Below are positions 35,326 through 48,463 of a DNA stretch of 64,000 nt, one piece after another. Origin of the DNA: Certhia americana. Its lineage: Eukaryota > Chordata > Aves > Passeriformes > Certhiidae. The notes under the pieces are model-generated. The model ran no database searches. It saw only the letters and a list, made by a program, of their open reading frames with translations, and was not told the origin of the DNA. A program made the translations under genes and the position numbers. The first letter of the stretch is position 1. Every line of letters begins with the position of its first letter. The stretch lies in assembly GCA_018697195.1 (NCBI GenBank), contig CM031878.1, forward strand, positions 67,325,331 to 67,389,330. The letters run 5' to 3'.

Positions 35326-37719
35326 TCCAATCAGTCTCCAATGTTAAGTCCTCCACAGGAACAGGCAGCAGCTATTACAGAGGCAGCTTTATGACTGGAG
35401 AAGCCATAGACAAATCAGTGCTACCATAAAGAAGTATGTTTAATCAATAAGGCATATTGTTCAACTAGTGTGGAAGAAAAAACACCTTGTAGAGTAACAG
35501 CATTTGTAAAGGTTAATCAATTCAGCTAATTGTAAATGCTCTCAGTTGCCAGTCTTTAAACAGTTTCTTCTCTTTGTAACAGCTAATTCATTGGGATGCA
35601 GCAGTGCTAAACTGGAAAGGAAGGAAAGGAAGAAAAGCAGTCAAATTTCTCATTACTCTCTGTTCTGTACTGTGCCTCTGTTTGTAACATCAATATATTT
35701 ACCAGAGGGAGATAATCTTTTCTTTCTGCTAACACTGCCTTACCTCCTTCATTACACAATAAACAAAGCAAGAGGTCTGTGCTTCACAGTCCAGGCAGAT
35801 GAAAAGGAAATCAGGTTATTGATCTTTTTGTTCAGTTCTTTAAAGGCCAAATGTGTGACTAACCATTTGAGTAGTGTTTGCAGTGCTCTTTCTTTCATGG
35901 CCATAAGGAAAGATTTTTTTATTCTCAAATAATTGTTTTTCAAAAGGGACAGTCAACATAACTCTTGAATTAGTTCTCTCATGAGTTCATGAGAGAAATA
36001 AGGACAGGCCAATACTAAAATAAAGGATATACAGCCTGATTTCAATTTTTTCTCTAGACCAATTTAAAACAAATCTATGAAGACAGGTTGATGGTCTCAG
36101 ACACTTGTGAACTGTGTTTACTGTTTATGAAAGAGCTTATAGTTATCTAAGGTGATACCTGGTCCCTCTTCAATGTACATTCAATGTTACACTTCCATAT
36201 CTTGAGTGTGAAAAAAAAAAAGTTTTCCTTTAGGCACCTACCTCAAATAATACCAGAGTTATCATATGGGCTTGGAAGCACTGTTTGATTTTGTCCCTGA
36301 TGTATTTATGTTATTTTCAGTAGCTAAAAGACATTAGCACCTTTTAACTTTTGCAAAGCCATACAGAGGTCAGAGACTTTAGGTCTTCACAAAATCAATC
36401 AATATTGATTAAAGGTCAAAGCAAGTACTGAAAACACAGTATACACTCCCACCAAACAAAGTACTGTCCTTCCCATAGCAAAAGAAAATGAGAACAGAGG
36501 GAGAAATAGCAGCTTGTCTCATCCTTTCTGCCTTCTAAGCCCCAGCTGCCAACACTGTCCTTGTCCTTTCTGTGCCCCTGTCAGCTCCTCCTGGATCTTT
36601 GCAGCCAACTGACCCCACTACCTACTTAGATACCTCCTAAGAAGAAAGACCTGGATATTTTTTTCTTGTATTTCAGAAATCTGAACACTGGCTGTATTGG
36701 TCAAAACTGCCTGTACCAGACTCTGAGGATTAGTAGCAAGGATATATCCAGGAAACATACATATTCATACAAGGTAATTCAGCTAAGGCTATCATATCAG
36801 CACTCCTACTTAGATGAGTATTTCATATGAAAGTGAAAGCTGTATGTTTGTTTTGGTTGTTTACAAGTAGATGGTCTGATATTTCACCTCTCTTACTTTT
36901 TATAGAAAGGTCTCTTCCTGCTAGGCATATCATTAATATGTCAACATTCAAGTCAAATTATGAAAACCAAAAAAGTGTTACATTAGCCGAGGAAATATCT
37001 GAAGTGCAAATTTCATTACTTCAATGGCCATTAGATATTTGCTGTGTTTAATAGGTTTGTATCTTTGTTAGAAATCTCTAGCAGAAAAATCCAATTACAT
37101 GATGGGTTGGGATATAACAAAATCAAGAAACATCATTATGGGAAGGGTGTTTTATTAAGCAGAAATGCTCCTCTTAGAACTGTTTCATAAATCAGTTCAT
37201 AAAACAGTTGTTTATTTCACAAAAATAATTGCAACTTAATTGTGCCTCACATCTTTACAGCATAAGGAACGTTAAGGAAAGAAATGTGTATCTGCATACC
37301 AGCCTAGTCAACAGCATAGGTGTTGAAAGCCTGAGAGGTGTAGTGTCTGTCAGGTGTGCTCTTCCTAAACTGCAAAGGCCTTTTTCCTTTGTTACTATTA
37401 ACCCCATCAAACCTTCTGGGTGGTGCTGTAACTACTTTAAGGAGAGTTTTATGGCCATGTATAGTCAGCTGCCCTAAGTTTTGAAGTCCTATTTCTCACA
37501 CAACAAACAAACCTGTTACTCTGTGAATTTTGGGTTTATATGTTTTTTTTTTTATCTCATCCTTGCATTCTTCACCCCTACCATGTTACTACCTCTTGCA
37601 CCTGCTCCTCTGCCCTCTCTCTTCCTCTCCCCACTTCTTCCTTTTTTAAAAGAAATAGTTTAATTTTCTTTCCAGATGGTAAATTTTTACTTCAGTTTAA
37701 TAATCTCTTGAAGGTATAT
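35326..37719. other. Unique noncoding stretch
   Basis: No gene is recognised. The 128-codon plus-strand frame at 35546-35932 has an opposed 63-codon frame and no domain. A perfect 11-bp inverted repeat lies at 35974-35997. Confidence 0.5.
35974..35997. repeat. Perfect 11-bp inverted repeat, 2-nt loop
   Basis: TTCTCTCATGA, GT, TCATGAGAGAA. The arms are perfectly complementary. No transcript context is visible. Confidence 0.95.
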
Positions 37720-38060
37720 TAGAGTATTGCTCAACTCACTTCTAAATTAAAGCAATTATTAAAAAACTTTGAAGCACTTTAACAATTTTAAATCACTCAG
37801 CACATAGCAATTTAAAATTATTGGAGCAGTTTTATAAGTACTTGAATTTGGAGGTGATCAGAGACCTGAAAATGTGCAATATAGAGTAATTTAAAATTAT
37901 TAGAGTACTTCACATTTTTTATAAGCTTTTCAGTTTGGAAGTAATCTGGTTCTGACTTGTGAGCTTGCGCATTGTAATGTGAGTGCTTCTTATTCTTAGA
38001 GAGATACAGACTATTAAATCAAACTACTTCAATTATTGTAAATTATTATACATGGACATG
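37720..38060. promoter_or_regulatory. A+T-rich block with internal duplication (candidate regulatory)
   Basis: Rich in AATTA/TAAT cores. A unit beginning CAATTTAAAATTATTGGAGC (37808) recurs as TAATTTAAAATTATTAGAGT (37887). In both copies TTTATAAG and a TTTGGAGGTGATC/TTTGGAAGTAATC segment follow in the same order, so a 55-65 bp segment was duplicated about 79 bp apart and then diverged. Function is speculative. Confidence 0.25.
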
Positions 38061-41000
38061 TTCAAAAATCTAACTTTATTTCTTAAATTAAAAATATTTT
38101 TCACTACAAGTCTGTGAAAAATACTTTTTAAGTGACAGGATAGCAAAAGTTTTTAAAGTTTTGGAGAAGACTGATTTATATTTTCTCAGGAATAAAAACA
38201 AATCAAAATATCTACATAAAAATACAGGGGTTATATAAGAATATTTTTATGAACCCATACCATGAATCTTCTATTATGATAAAAATCAGCCTTCCTCATG
38301 TACAGATTAATTTTTATTAAACACTAGATACACTTTAAATTCATGAATAAAAAAATTTCAGCTCAAGCTTCATATATAAAATTGAGAGAATAATAAAAAG
38401 ATAAATTTGTGTTTTTCCAGGTTTTTCACAGTTGCGATTAAATGTAATCCCATTACAGATTTTTACTTCTATGTACCCTTTCACTTGTTTAGTATATAAT
38501 TCCTCAGTCTCTTCTATCAATAACAGGAGGATCCTGTCTGGAAAATTGTCTCAGAACAAAATATTCATAAGGGTTCAGACCAGGCATAGGAGATGATCAC
38601 TGTGCAGACATTGTTGCATATGTACGACATAAAGGTGTAAAATAAATTTTACAAAAAAAAGGTCCTCCAGGTATTTTGCAGAAGGCAGTTCAGATTGGGT
38701 ATTTGCCAGTGGAAAACTTCAAAGATTAAGTACAGCAAAAAAAAGTACAGAAGACTGTACTTGCTAAAAAAAAACCTGGAAACAAGTTAACATTAACAGT
38801 GGAAGAGCTGAAATGCTCTTACTTCAAAGTGCTGCAAGTCACAGAGTGTGATGATCAGAAGAAAGCAAATAAGAGCATATTGAAGCAAGTTGTGCCAAAC
38901 AGCTTTCCATAAAATAAAACATCTCTAAGAGTTCAGTGAAAGGGCAACAGTAGCAGGACTACAGTGCTCTCTGGTAGATGAAAGCTTCAGACTTTAAAGT
39001 CAGATCTGAGAGTGCACGTATTTGTGTTTATGTATTGTGACTTTGTGTTCCTTTCTATATTAAAATTGTAAGAATGAAATTCTGGTTGATTGCTCCTGTG
39101 AACAACTAAATTTCAGGCAGGCAGATGGTATTAAACACTAATGCCAAAATAGAATCATAATTAATTATCATATATCAGCAATAAAAGCCGTATCTAGGCC
39201 ATCCATGGTGATTCAATCTTTATGAAATGTGAAGCAATGACTTAACATGCAATATTTGCATATCAGACTGCAAACATGAAGATCATGTGAAAACTTTTGA
39301 AGAATCATTTTTAGCTATCAAGAAAATGAAAAAGCACAGGAGGATAAACTAATTGTTCAGGCACTTTGTGTTTCTCAGAGAAGACTATTCAGCTTAGACA
39401 GGAGAACTGTCATTTTTCTCTTAGCTTCTAGAAGCAGAAGATACTTGACAGTGTAACCTAACCCAGAGCTGACAGTGAACAAATGCATGCAGTAAAGACC
39501 CAGAGAATTGTATAACATATAATACACAATAGTATGGAACAGGCTGCCTGTTAGGGGAGTTTCTTCCCCTGCTATTTTCTCAAAATAATACCCTTGTGCC
39601 CCAAATTACAGGAAATTATATCCCTTTCTATGAAAATACTCATGCCATTGGATATATATTTGTTCACATAATGTGTTTCTCTCAGAGTCCTGTAGAGCCC
39701 TTCACATAATAAAGAATTACACAAGATAATGCACTGTACTGAGCTAAGCTCTGTATAAAAAGTAGCTCCATTTATCTGTTTCAAATTCCTGTCTTCAATT
39801 CCACAATCAGTGAAACAGCAGCTTTCCTATTTTACAGGGTCAAGCTTCTTAATATTACTCATCTCTTAAAAATGTCAAACCACTTTTCAATTTCCTTTCA
39901 TCCACAGTTTGAGTCTGGAGTAAATGTCTCCTTTCTTCTGTTGTTCCCACAGATGCAACTTCAAAGACTACTTCAGAAAAGCTTTTGCAGGATTTGTATT
40001 TTTCTAAAAGTTTTTTTGGAAGGGCCTCTCTTTCAGTTTTTCTGCACATCTCTGATAGGAATCCATACCAGAGGTCTTTACCAAAAGATGTTAAAACTTC
40101 TTTAGAGGACTCCTGCTGTTTGTTAATTCTGTAGCTATACCACTGAGCAGTTCTCACAGTCAACACATTAGCAGCAATCAGCTCTTGAAAGCACAAAACC
40201 TCAGTTGCTTTTCCTCTGCAATGTATATTGGACCATGACAAAACACTATATTGCAACTCGTGGAGTCACCTATGGAAGACTTCCTTCTTTACAAGAAGAG
40301 AATGCCAATTACAGTAGTTTTCTTATCTCTTCTATTTTGTTCCCTTAATCCTCATTTTAGTCCTTATTCCAGTTAATAAGAGACACAATCCTTTACTCTG
40401 TGAGGTTGCCATATAATTCCACCTAATATTGGATTTTGGTTTTGATGCATATGCCATTTGGATAGCAGCATGGCAGTCAGTAAACTGGATGTAATCTGCT
40501 CTAATCTTCAAGCTAGAATTAGACAGATTATTTTACTATAATTCATATTCTGCTGTTTAATTAGGAGCTATGATTATTCTGGGGTTTTTAATGTATTTTA
40601 TTGACTGCAATCCACTCAAAGTTCTCCCCATCATCAGCAAACACAGGAAATCTCCCTTGTGACTACATACAGTGTCATCAGAGAATTTTCTCAGCTGTTT
40701 TACTTTACAAGATCACTTGTCCCTAGTAATACATATATAATTCACATATAACTGAAATAGTTCCCCAAAAGCCATTCATCCCCAGAGGAAACTGCTCTTT
40801 AATTGTTTGTTATGCCCTCTCAGCAGGAAGACTGGCTTACACCATATATGTGCATCATTTTATTTAAATGACAACCTACCTTGCTACAAAAGCTGCCAGA
40901 GCTATTTGATCTTCTTCCACTAAGGCTTGCAACTACAGAAACCCCCCTGAGAACAAAGCAGTAGATGAAAAAGAAGTGCTGATGCTCCAGGCAAGCTCTT

Positions 41001-44000
41001 TTAGCCAGAGCTGTACCAGCAGCAACATGCAGCAGGAAAAAAAATACATGCTTCAAAGGTAATTACAGTGTGCTGCATCTTCCTGTCTTTATTTAAGATA
41101 CTTGGGATTGATTTCCATCCCTTAGCAAGGGGAACTGCACCACAACACCAACTTAAACAACCAAGCATAAACTGCAATCAAGAAGGTTCTCTCCCCCGCT
41201 CTCAGCCATCCTCTCTGCAGGGATCACACCTTGTGATAAATGGCACAAGGCTGATGTCCTGTGGCAGCATTTCTCCCACACTCTCTGGTGGTGACTTAAC
41301 CCTTGCAGGCATCATTTTCTCACCTCATTCCCCTGACCATGTCATTTACAAGTTGCCCCATGTTGCATTGGGATTTTTTTCCAGAAGAATTTGGCATTGG
41401 TAGTTCCAATTTGCTGCTAAAATGGGCAAGATGGGGGATAGAGTTCAGCATGAGAGAATAGCACCTCACATAGCAAAACAAATACACAGGCTGAATAAAT
41501 TAGTTGTTTTGCTTGTCAGATGTTTACATAAACCTTCTCTTCACTTGTAATGTTTGGGAAAATTTTTCCCTGAGGTTTGGGTTGACTTTCAAGTTCAAAT
41601 GAAGCATTAAAACATTTCCCACAAAGGAAAGTAGAATGGCAAAGTTTCTCTGGGTTTTGAATATTAAACCTCAAAATCACTCCCAGATTTATCAAAAAAC
41701 CCCAATTTAAAAAAAAAAACCAAAAAACGGTTCAAGGGAAAAAATCTCATTTACCACACCACACCTTCCCTGAACCCAAGCTGAGTTTCAAGTCTCAAGG
41801 CTGAAACACAAAAACAAGCTATGTTTAGGGAATTTTTAAGGTTTCAGTATAAGTGGTAGTCATAGGTATATATTCAGCCCTAAAATAATAAGTAAGCACA
41901 TTAATTATAATATGTCTTGCAATCCTTCTGAAAAATATCATCATTATGAGAAAAGATTATAAAATATTTATTTCAGATTTCTTTTCAACTCAAAAAAAGT
42001 CATAAACTCTCTGGAGTCTGAGAACAAGAGTTTATGTCTCTGGCATAGGGTTAAAAGGGCATGCCCAGCAGATCCTTCAGCAGGATTATCAAGCAAGCAA
42101 AGTCCTCATATTCAGGGTCCAAATCAGGTTTTAATGGCTGTTGAAAATGCTACCAAAAAATTTCAAAGTATATTTTTATGCTTCTTCATTTAACTCAGAC
42201 ACTATCAGTAAAGGTCAGAGTTATTTATCTTCATCTCTCATTTCAGTGTTGATTGGAAGAACTCCTTGCAGCCAGCAGCAAGCACAGCACAATTCTGCTT
42301 GGGAGAAAGCTGGCAAGGGCACTGAGTTTTTAAGTGGCTGTTATCAATTCACACTGTTAACACCTGCTGCTGCTGCAGCTTATCCAAGAGCAGCACTGGC
42401 TCATTGGTTTTGCATCGTTCTGACTGGATGTGCCAACAAATATGGCATGGCATGGATCAAATGCCTCAGCAGCAGTTGGAGAAGACCTTAGAGGAGGATC
42501 AGAACAACCCTGATTCATACCAAGGTAACCAGTTCAGAAAGACAGAAGAAAAAACAGATAGGCAAAGAAAGTGTATGTGTGCCAGGTAACTAATTCTCAC
42601 AAACCTCCAGTTATGATCAAATACATTTTGTATATTTATACACCCATTTCTTTCTTTCTTTGCAGACCAATGACAGCCTGCAGAGTACTGCATAGATTTG
42701 CCAAAAATAATTACTCTGGTCACTTAGCAAAGCTGAGGATCTGTCATCCAGAAACATATTGCCTAGCAACAGTTCGCTTACCCTTCCTCCCTCTCAATAA
42801 GCAAACACTGCCTGCCCTCCCCACCCCCTCTCGTTTATATTGGCTTTCTGGCTGCTGGCAGACACAGCTGCTCACCTGGGTGTAAAACTGCTCCTGACTC
42901 TCTGCTGTTTAAGTCCAAGTACACATGAGAAGATGAGTAGTGTACTTCAAGAAAACCCTGGCTGCCAGGAAAAGGTGCAGTTTCTGCCTGTGATAAAATT
43001 GTCTCACAGTTTGCTTAGAGAAAACCCACTTCAAATGAGATCACCAGTGTGGTAGATCTTGGCAAATTGTGGCCAGGCATGGTGAAGGAAGGAGAGGAAA
43101 CAAAACCAGTCATACCCAACAAACAATCACCCACAATTTAGGACACCTTATTTTCCTCAAAAGATTTTCATTAACATATACTTTATTATAACTGCAGTGT
43201 ACAAAATTATAAACTACTTTCTAAGTTTTGTTTTATATGAAAATATTTAGGTAGTGATTTATGGAAGAGCACTATACCATTCCTCCTTCCCCCATGGAAG
43301 CCCTCCTGTTTCTTTCCCACACACAGGCCACACCATCTGTCTTTTAGCTGATGGTTGTCATCAGTACCAAGGGTTTTTCTTATTTTTCTAAAAGCAGATT
43401 CTTGGAAAATTGCACAATTCATTTTGCTAACAACTTTCTGGAACATTCTGGAAACAGTTTGGACATCTTAAAGCTTCATACAGAGATTAACATGACAGAA
43501 CTTTTGCACTCTGCTACACCTCCCACCTCTCCACAGCATGTTACACTAGGGAAGCCTCAGACCTGACAGCTGCCCTAACTCTCATGCATGGTACAGCTGT
43601 TAAGTAGCAGATTTTCCAAGAGCTGTATGCATATCAGTGACAATTATCTAGGATGATATTAATATCCTTTTTATACTATGGTACATCTGAGCTGTTTCAT
43701 AATGCAAAACTTTCATTATATATAATATATATGGCTGTAGCTATATTTGTCACTGATTGACATGCCTATATTAGTAGAAATATTTGAAAATAAATTTCAG
43801 GTTTAAAAATGTTAGAAAGTTCTCATTCCAAACATTTTTTTCAGTTAGTCATAAATATCCTCTCAAACTGTAAATACATGGAAGTTTACACATATTTTTT
43901 GAACTGGGCTGATATTTAACATCTAAATGCCATCACCCAAACAAGAGATAATAGATATGAATCTTTGTTTAAAATCCTATCAGATGCCTGTCTTAAAATA

Positions 44001-44700
44001 CACAACTTTGAGATGGAATTTTAACTTGGATTGTCTTTGAATAACTTAATAAGTAACACTCAGATCATCCAGTAAACAAAGATAAAAAGGGAAATATTAA
44101 TATTCTATACATTGAAATTCATTACAGTGATTACTGGAGAGTTCTTTGAATAAAGGCATGGTGCCCTTACTGTTTGCTATCATATTTTTTTCTACTTTCA
44201 TATATTATGAAAATGGTTTCAAATTATTTGGGTGGTCATCTAGCCATTTCAGTATATTTGCTACTTTATTGTTTTTCGTATTATGTTTCTGTCTGATATA
44301 AAATATCTCTCCTAAACATTCTTGTCCCTACCCATTTCACAAAGAGTTTATCTTTTAAATGTTGTAGAAACTAGTATTTCAAATGTCAGCATCCTTGATT
44401 ATTTCAGTTGCTGTATGAAAAGATTCATGAAGTGTGTTTGATAGCTAGGTACTGATGAATAACCTGGAAACTGAAAAGAATACTTGCTTTTAAACAAATC
44501 TTGTCATTATACGGAAACTCTTTTTTTCCTTGTTTTTCATCCTCAACATGAAAACCGCAGTTCATTAATGAAAGAGATGCAACAAATCCCTGAAGCAGTT
44601 TCTGACAAGTTGCAATCAGTTCTAATGAGTGTTGATTTAAGGTCCTAAAATTTGTTTTGTTCTGCTTGTGAAATATTTGGCACACACATTTAAAATGAGG

Positions 44701-44733
44701 GAAGGAAGAAAAAAAAAAAAAAGAAAAAAGAAA
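44701..44733. repeat. A-rich purine tract
   Basis: GAAGGAAGAAA followed by a long A run broken by G. Low complexity. Confidence 0.9.
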
Positions 44734-47700
44734 TTGTTATAATACTCTGTATAAGTTTTCAACTATATCCATCTATTTATTTATTGGTCTATTAATTATA
44801 AACTTATGTTTTTTCTGAAAAGCATCTAGCCACAGATTTAAAGATGCCTCTTAAACATAAATTGATTGCTACAGAAATATCCATACTGTACATAACATGT
44901 ACTACACTTCTGCAAATGCAAATGCTCATTATAAGACCTTATCTGTGATGTTAACAACAACAAGCTTGATGCAGCACCCCTGAAACATTTGGGAACTTTA
45001 ATATTGATCCCTACAGAAGCAGAACACATGAACGCTTTTGTGCATATGTCCAGATAGAAAGTTTTAAAGACATTTTGAGTGTAATACCAAACAGAAAACA
45101 AGTTGAAGTGCAAGAAGTTAGTTTTTGAATGTTCAGAATGAAAAATAAAGCAGAGGACATACATGCAATAATGCAGGGTAAAGATGGGACAAATTGATTA
45201 TGACTACTAGCAAGATCAAACTGTGTTTCCCAAAGTTCTATATTTTAAGGAATTCTTATGCCTAGGATGTGTAGTGCCAAAAGTAAGCAAAACACAGATT
45301 ATATAATATTCCAAAAATAAATACTCTTCTGATGTCACTGGGAATTTTCACAAAACCAAATATTTTCCCATGTAAAGAAACCAGTCCCTCCTTACTTTTG
45401 CTGCTGGTTGTTTGCTGTCATCTCAGTGTCTTTCACTTTTTCCATTTGTAAGAGATTTAGAATCTAGAGGAAAAAAAATATAGTGTGCTATAAGTAGAAG
45501 CAGTTTTTTCATTCACTAGTGCTCTGCTGAGCCAGATCTTGAAAAACCTGTTCAGGATTAGATTATACCATATTCAAATATTTTCATTATTAACCTACAG
45601 TTCACCCACCTTTGACTCAAAGACTTCAGCTTCAGAACACAGACTCTGCAGGGCTTAAAAGCAAAGTCAGGATTGAAGAAGTGTCCCAGATTGTTACACA
45701 ACTCTGTAGCAATGCCCACAGTAAGCACTGGCAGAAACTGACCAGTGGAAAGAATCAATTTCCACCCGAGTTGATGGGGCAAAAGAATTGTTTGGTGTCT
45801 GCAGGGGCTACCACCATTACTTGCACCAATGTTACATGATGCTGGAAAAATATTTGAAAATTTTCATCTTAAGAAGGTCTATTTTGAGCTGAGCATATTT
45901 GTACCCAGTCTCAGTGAATTATTTGTTGTTCTTCTTTGTTCCAGTCACAAACTGTACATGACTAGCTGCTGATTTTGTTAGCTATTTTTCAATTAATTTT
46001 CCAAACTTTCTATAGCAAAAGATACCTATTGCTTATTGCTTTAACTAAGCATTTGTTTTTAACTTCATACTTGCCTGTAATTGTAATGAGTCCACACAGT
46101 CAGTGAGAAGCAGCAGTGAAGGGAAGAAAAAGCATGCCAAAAATGAGAGGCTTAGGCCATATGGAGACATCAAGGGATATCTCTGATGTAGATGCTGCCA
46201 GTATTGCCTCTTCTTCCGTGCTTGGTATTTCTGAAAACCACATTATACTTCTGAAATTCTCCCAGGCCTTGCTGTGTAGCACAGGGAACTATTGTCCAGT
46301 AAATGAGACATCACTGAGCTCTGTCTTTTCCAAAATGCCTGAAGCAGAACAATAAAAAGCAGACCTTGAGGTTCTCCCACAACTGGCATACAGCCAATTT
46401 TAATAGCAGACCCAGATGCCTGCATACCTGCGCTGAAATTAACAGGACAAGGAAGGAAGGGGAACAAGTGAGATAAGGGTATATGTATAGAGCAGGGATG
46501 ACAAATTATAACAAAATTATATTTGTGGCAAGACCTTTCTGCAAGAAAGACAGCACTTTTGTCATGCCTGACATTGGACATTTAAATCCTTGCTCATTTG
46601 GCATTCATGTCCTAATTAAAGGTTATGACCAACTTGTGAGCAGCCATAACGCTAAATCACTAAAGGATATGGTTGAGCAACTGAGAAACTGTGTGTGGAA
46701 GAGGATGGAGAAGAGGAAGTCCAAATAGAAATTTCCACACAACTATTCATTCCCATCTGATTTCTGTGAGTAAAGAAACACATTACAGTAAATCCAGATC
46801 TTGGAAAACATAACTCTGAAATATAAAATAGTGCATTTACAGCTGCAAGGCTCTTTTTGGCCTTCATGAGCTGAGCAGATGAGTGTGGGAAACACCTCCC
46901 ACACTAATTTTATGTCTGAGTCCTTGTCTCCCACAGAACTGAGCAATACCAAGTTATGTACCCCAGATGCCTTTTGCTTTAATTAGCTGGCAAAGAACAG
47001 TACAAATTCTGTGGGATTATGTGTTTATGATGGGAACAACATTTTGCTTGAATTGATTTTTGACAACTGACTGAATTTCGAAAGATCAGAAGTTCATTTT
47101 ACATACGACATTTGCTTAAAAAGTATAATGAAAATCTTAGCCATTTGCTTGCTATATAGCCCTTGCTACTATAGAGCCTGTAAATAGTCACTGCTTACAT
47201 GTCTGCTACTGGTTCACTATTGTTAGCTTTACTAAAGCTAATGACACTATTATTTAATACTCACATTAAAGTACTACAGGTAAGATTTGATTTCTTTTTC
47301 TAAGTTCTGAACAAATGTATGGGAAAGACCTCTCTTCCCTTTCTGCATGGAGCATAGAAATGGGGGAGGTGGGGAAAGAGACTCCCTTGCTAAACTGTGT
47401 GTTAGTTAAGCACACAACATTTAGCAGCTCACCACCATTGTATTGACAGATTCACCATGACTGATAATTTTTCAGGGGAAAAAACATTTTGGAATACAGT
47501 TATAAAGAAGTATGTTAGGATCTTTTGACCCTAATTTCAGCAGATATGTGTATCTGCTGCCCAGTATTTGGAGATAATTCCAGCACACGAATGCCCTTGC
47601 CATTGTTGGTGAACAGCTAGTTATAGCAACTCAAGAAATGCTTCTGATATAAATGATCCCCACAGTACAGAGAACATTAAATCAAGGTTTTAGGAATACC

Positions 47701-48429
47701 CTTTCATATTTTTGCTCAGTAAAATTCTGCTGCCACATTGGAATAGGTAAATAAAGGTTATAATAAGAATTAAATACCCCTTTTCTTTTCTAGCTTTTAA
47801 AAAACATTTGGCTATTTACTGCAATAGTTTTCACTCAGACGTGATCACAGAATAACAGACATGACTCAGTATTTCTTTGTCTGTGATGGAATAATGATCT
47901 AGACACAGGAAAAGAACACCATGGAAAATCTTTCTGGCTCAGTAACCACAGAGCATCAACTCTAAATACAGGAGTAACAAAGAGAAGTCAATGTGTTGAA
48001 TACTTTACTACTTGATTTAATACTTCTTCCATTCCATTCTTTTAAATTCAGCAGTTTTAGCTTTTTGAAGGATTAATTTTTTCCCCAGGTCACTAGCAAG
48101 CTTTCAGTTTTGGCCAAACGCCTGTAGAATGGGAGCATCATCATGCATTAAAACCCCTCTTTAGTGAATTCTGCACACCTGTAGATAAATAGATAAATTT
48201 TCCTTAACCCTACCCTAGATGGCACTCACAGAAACAAGGGCATCTACATGCTACAAGGACTTCTTCCCTGTGGAGTAGTTTGTCTGCAAATCCTCTTTCC
48301 AAACAGAAAGTAGAAAAGTAGACAAGCCCACAAACATGCATGTTGGGACTGTCACTTCAGCCATAGGCAACCACCAACTTTTCGAGGTAAGACCTAATAC
48401 ATCAATGGGTTGAGATGTAAATTGATGCT

Positions 48430-48463
48430 GAAACATAAAGCAATGTACTTTGCTTTATGTTTC
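48430..48463. repeat. Perfect 14-bp hairpin, 6-nt loop
   Basis: Arms GAAACATAAAGCAA and TTGCTTTATGTTTC are perfectly complementary around TGTACT. TTTGC-type near-repeats follow directly (CTTTGCTTTGCTTTTGCC). An RNA made here would fold, but the stem is shorter than a typical microRNA precursor. Confidence 0.95.

Noticed and set aside
46116..46355. 79-codon plus-strand frame with an acidic/serine-rich stretch
   Set aside because: Opposed frames cover the same DNA, and there is no domain or clear splice structure.
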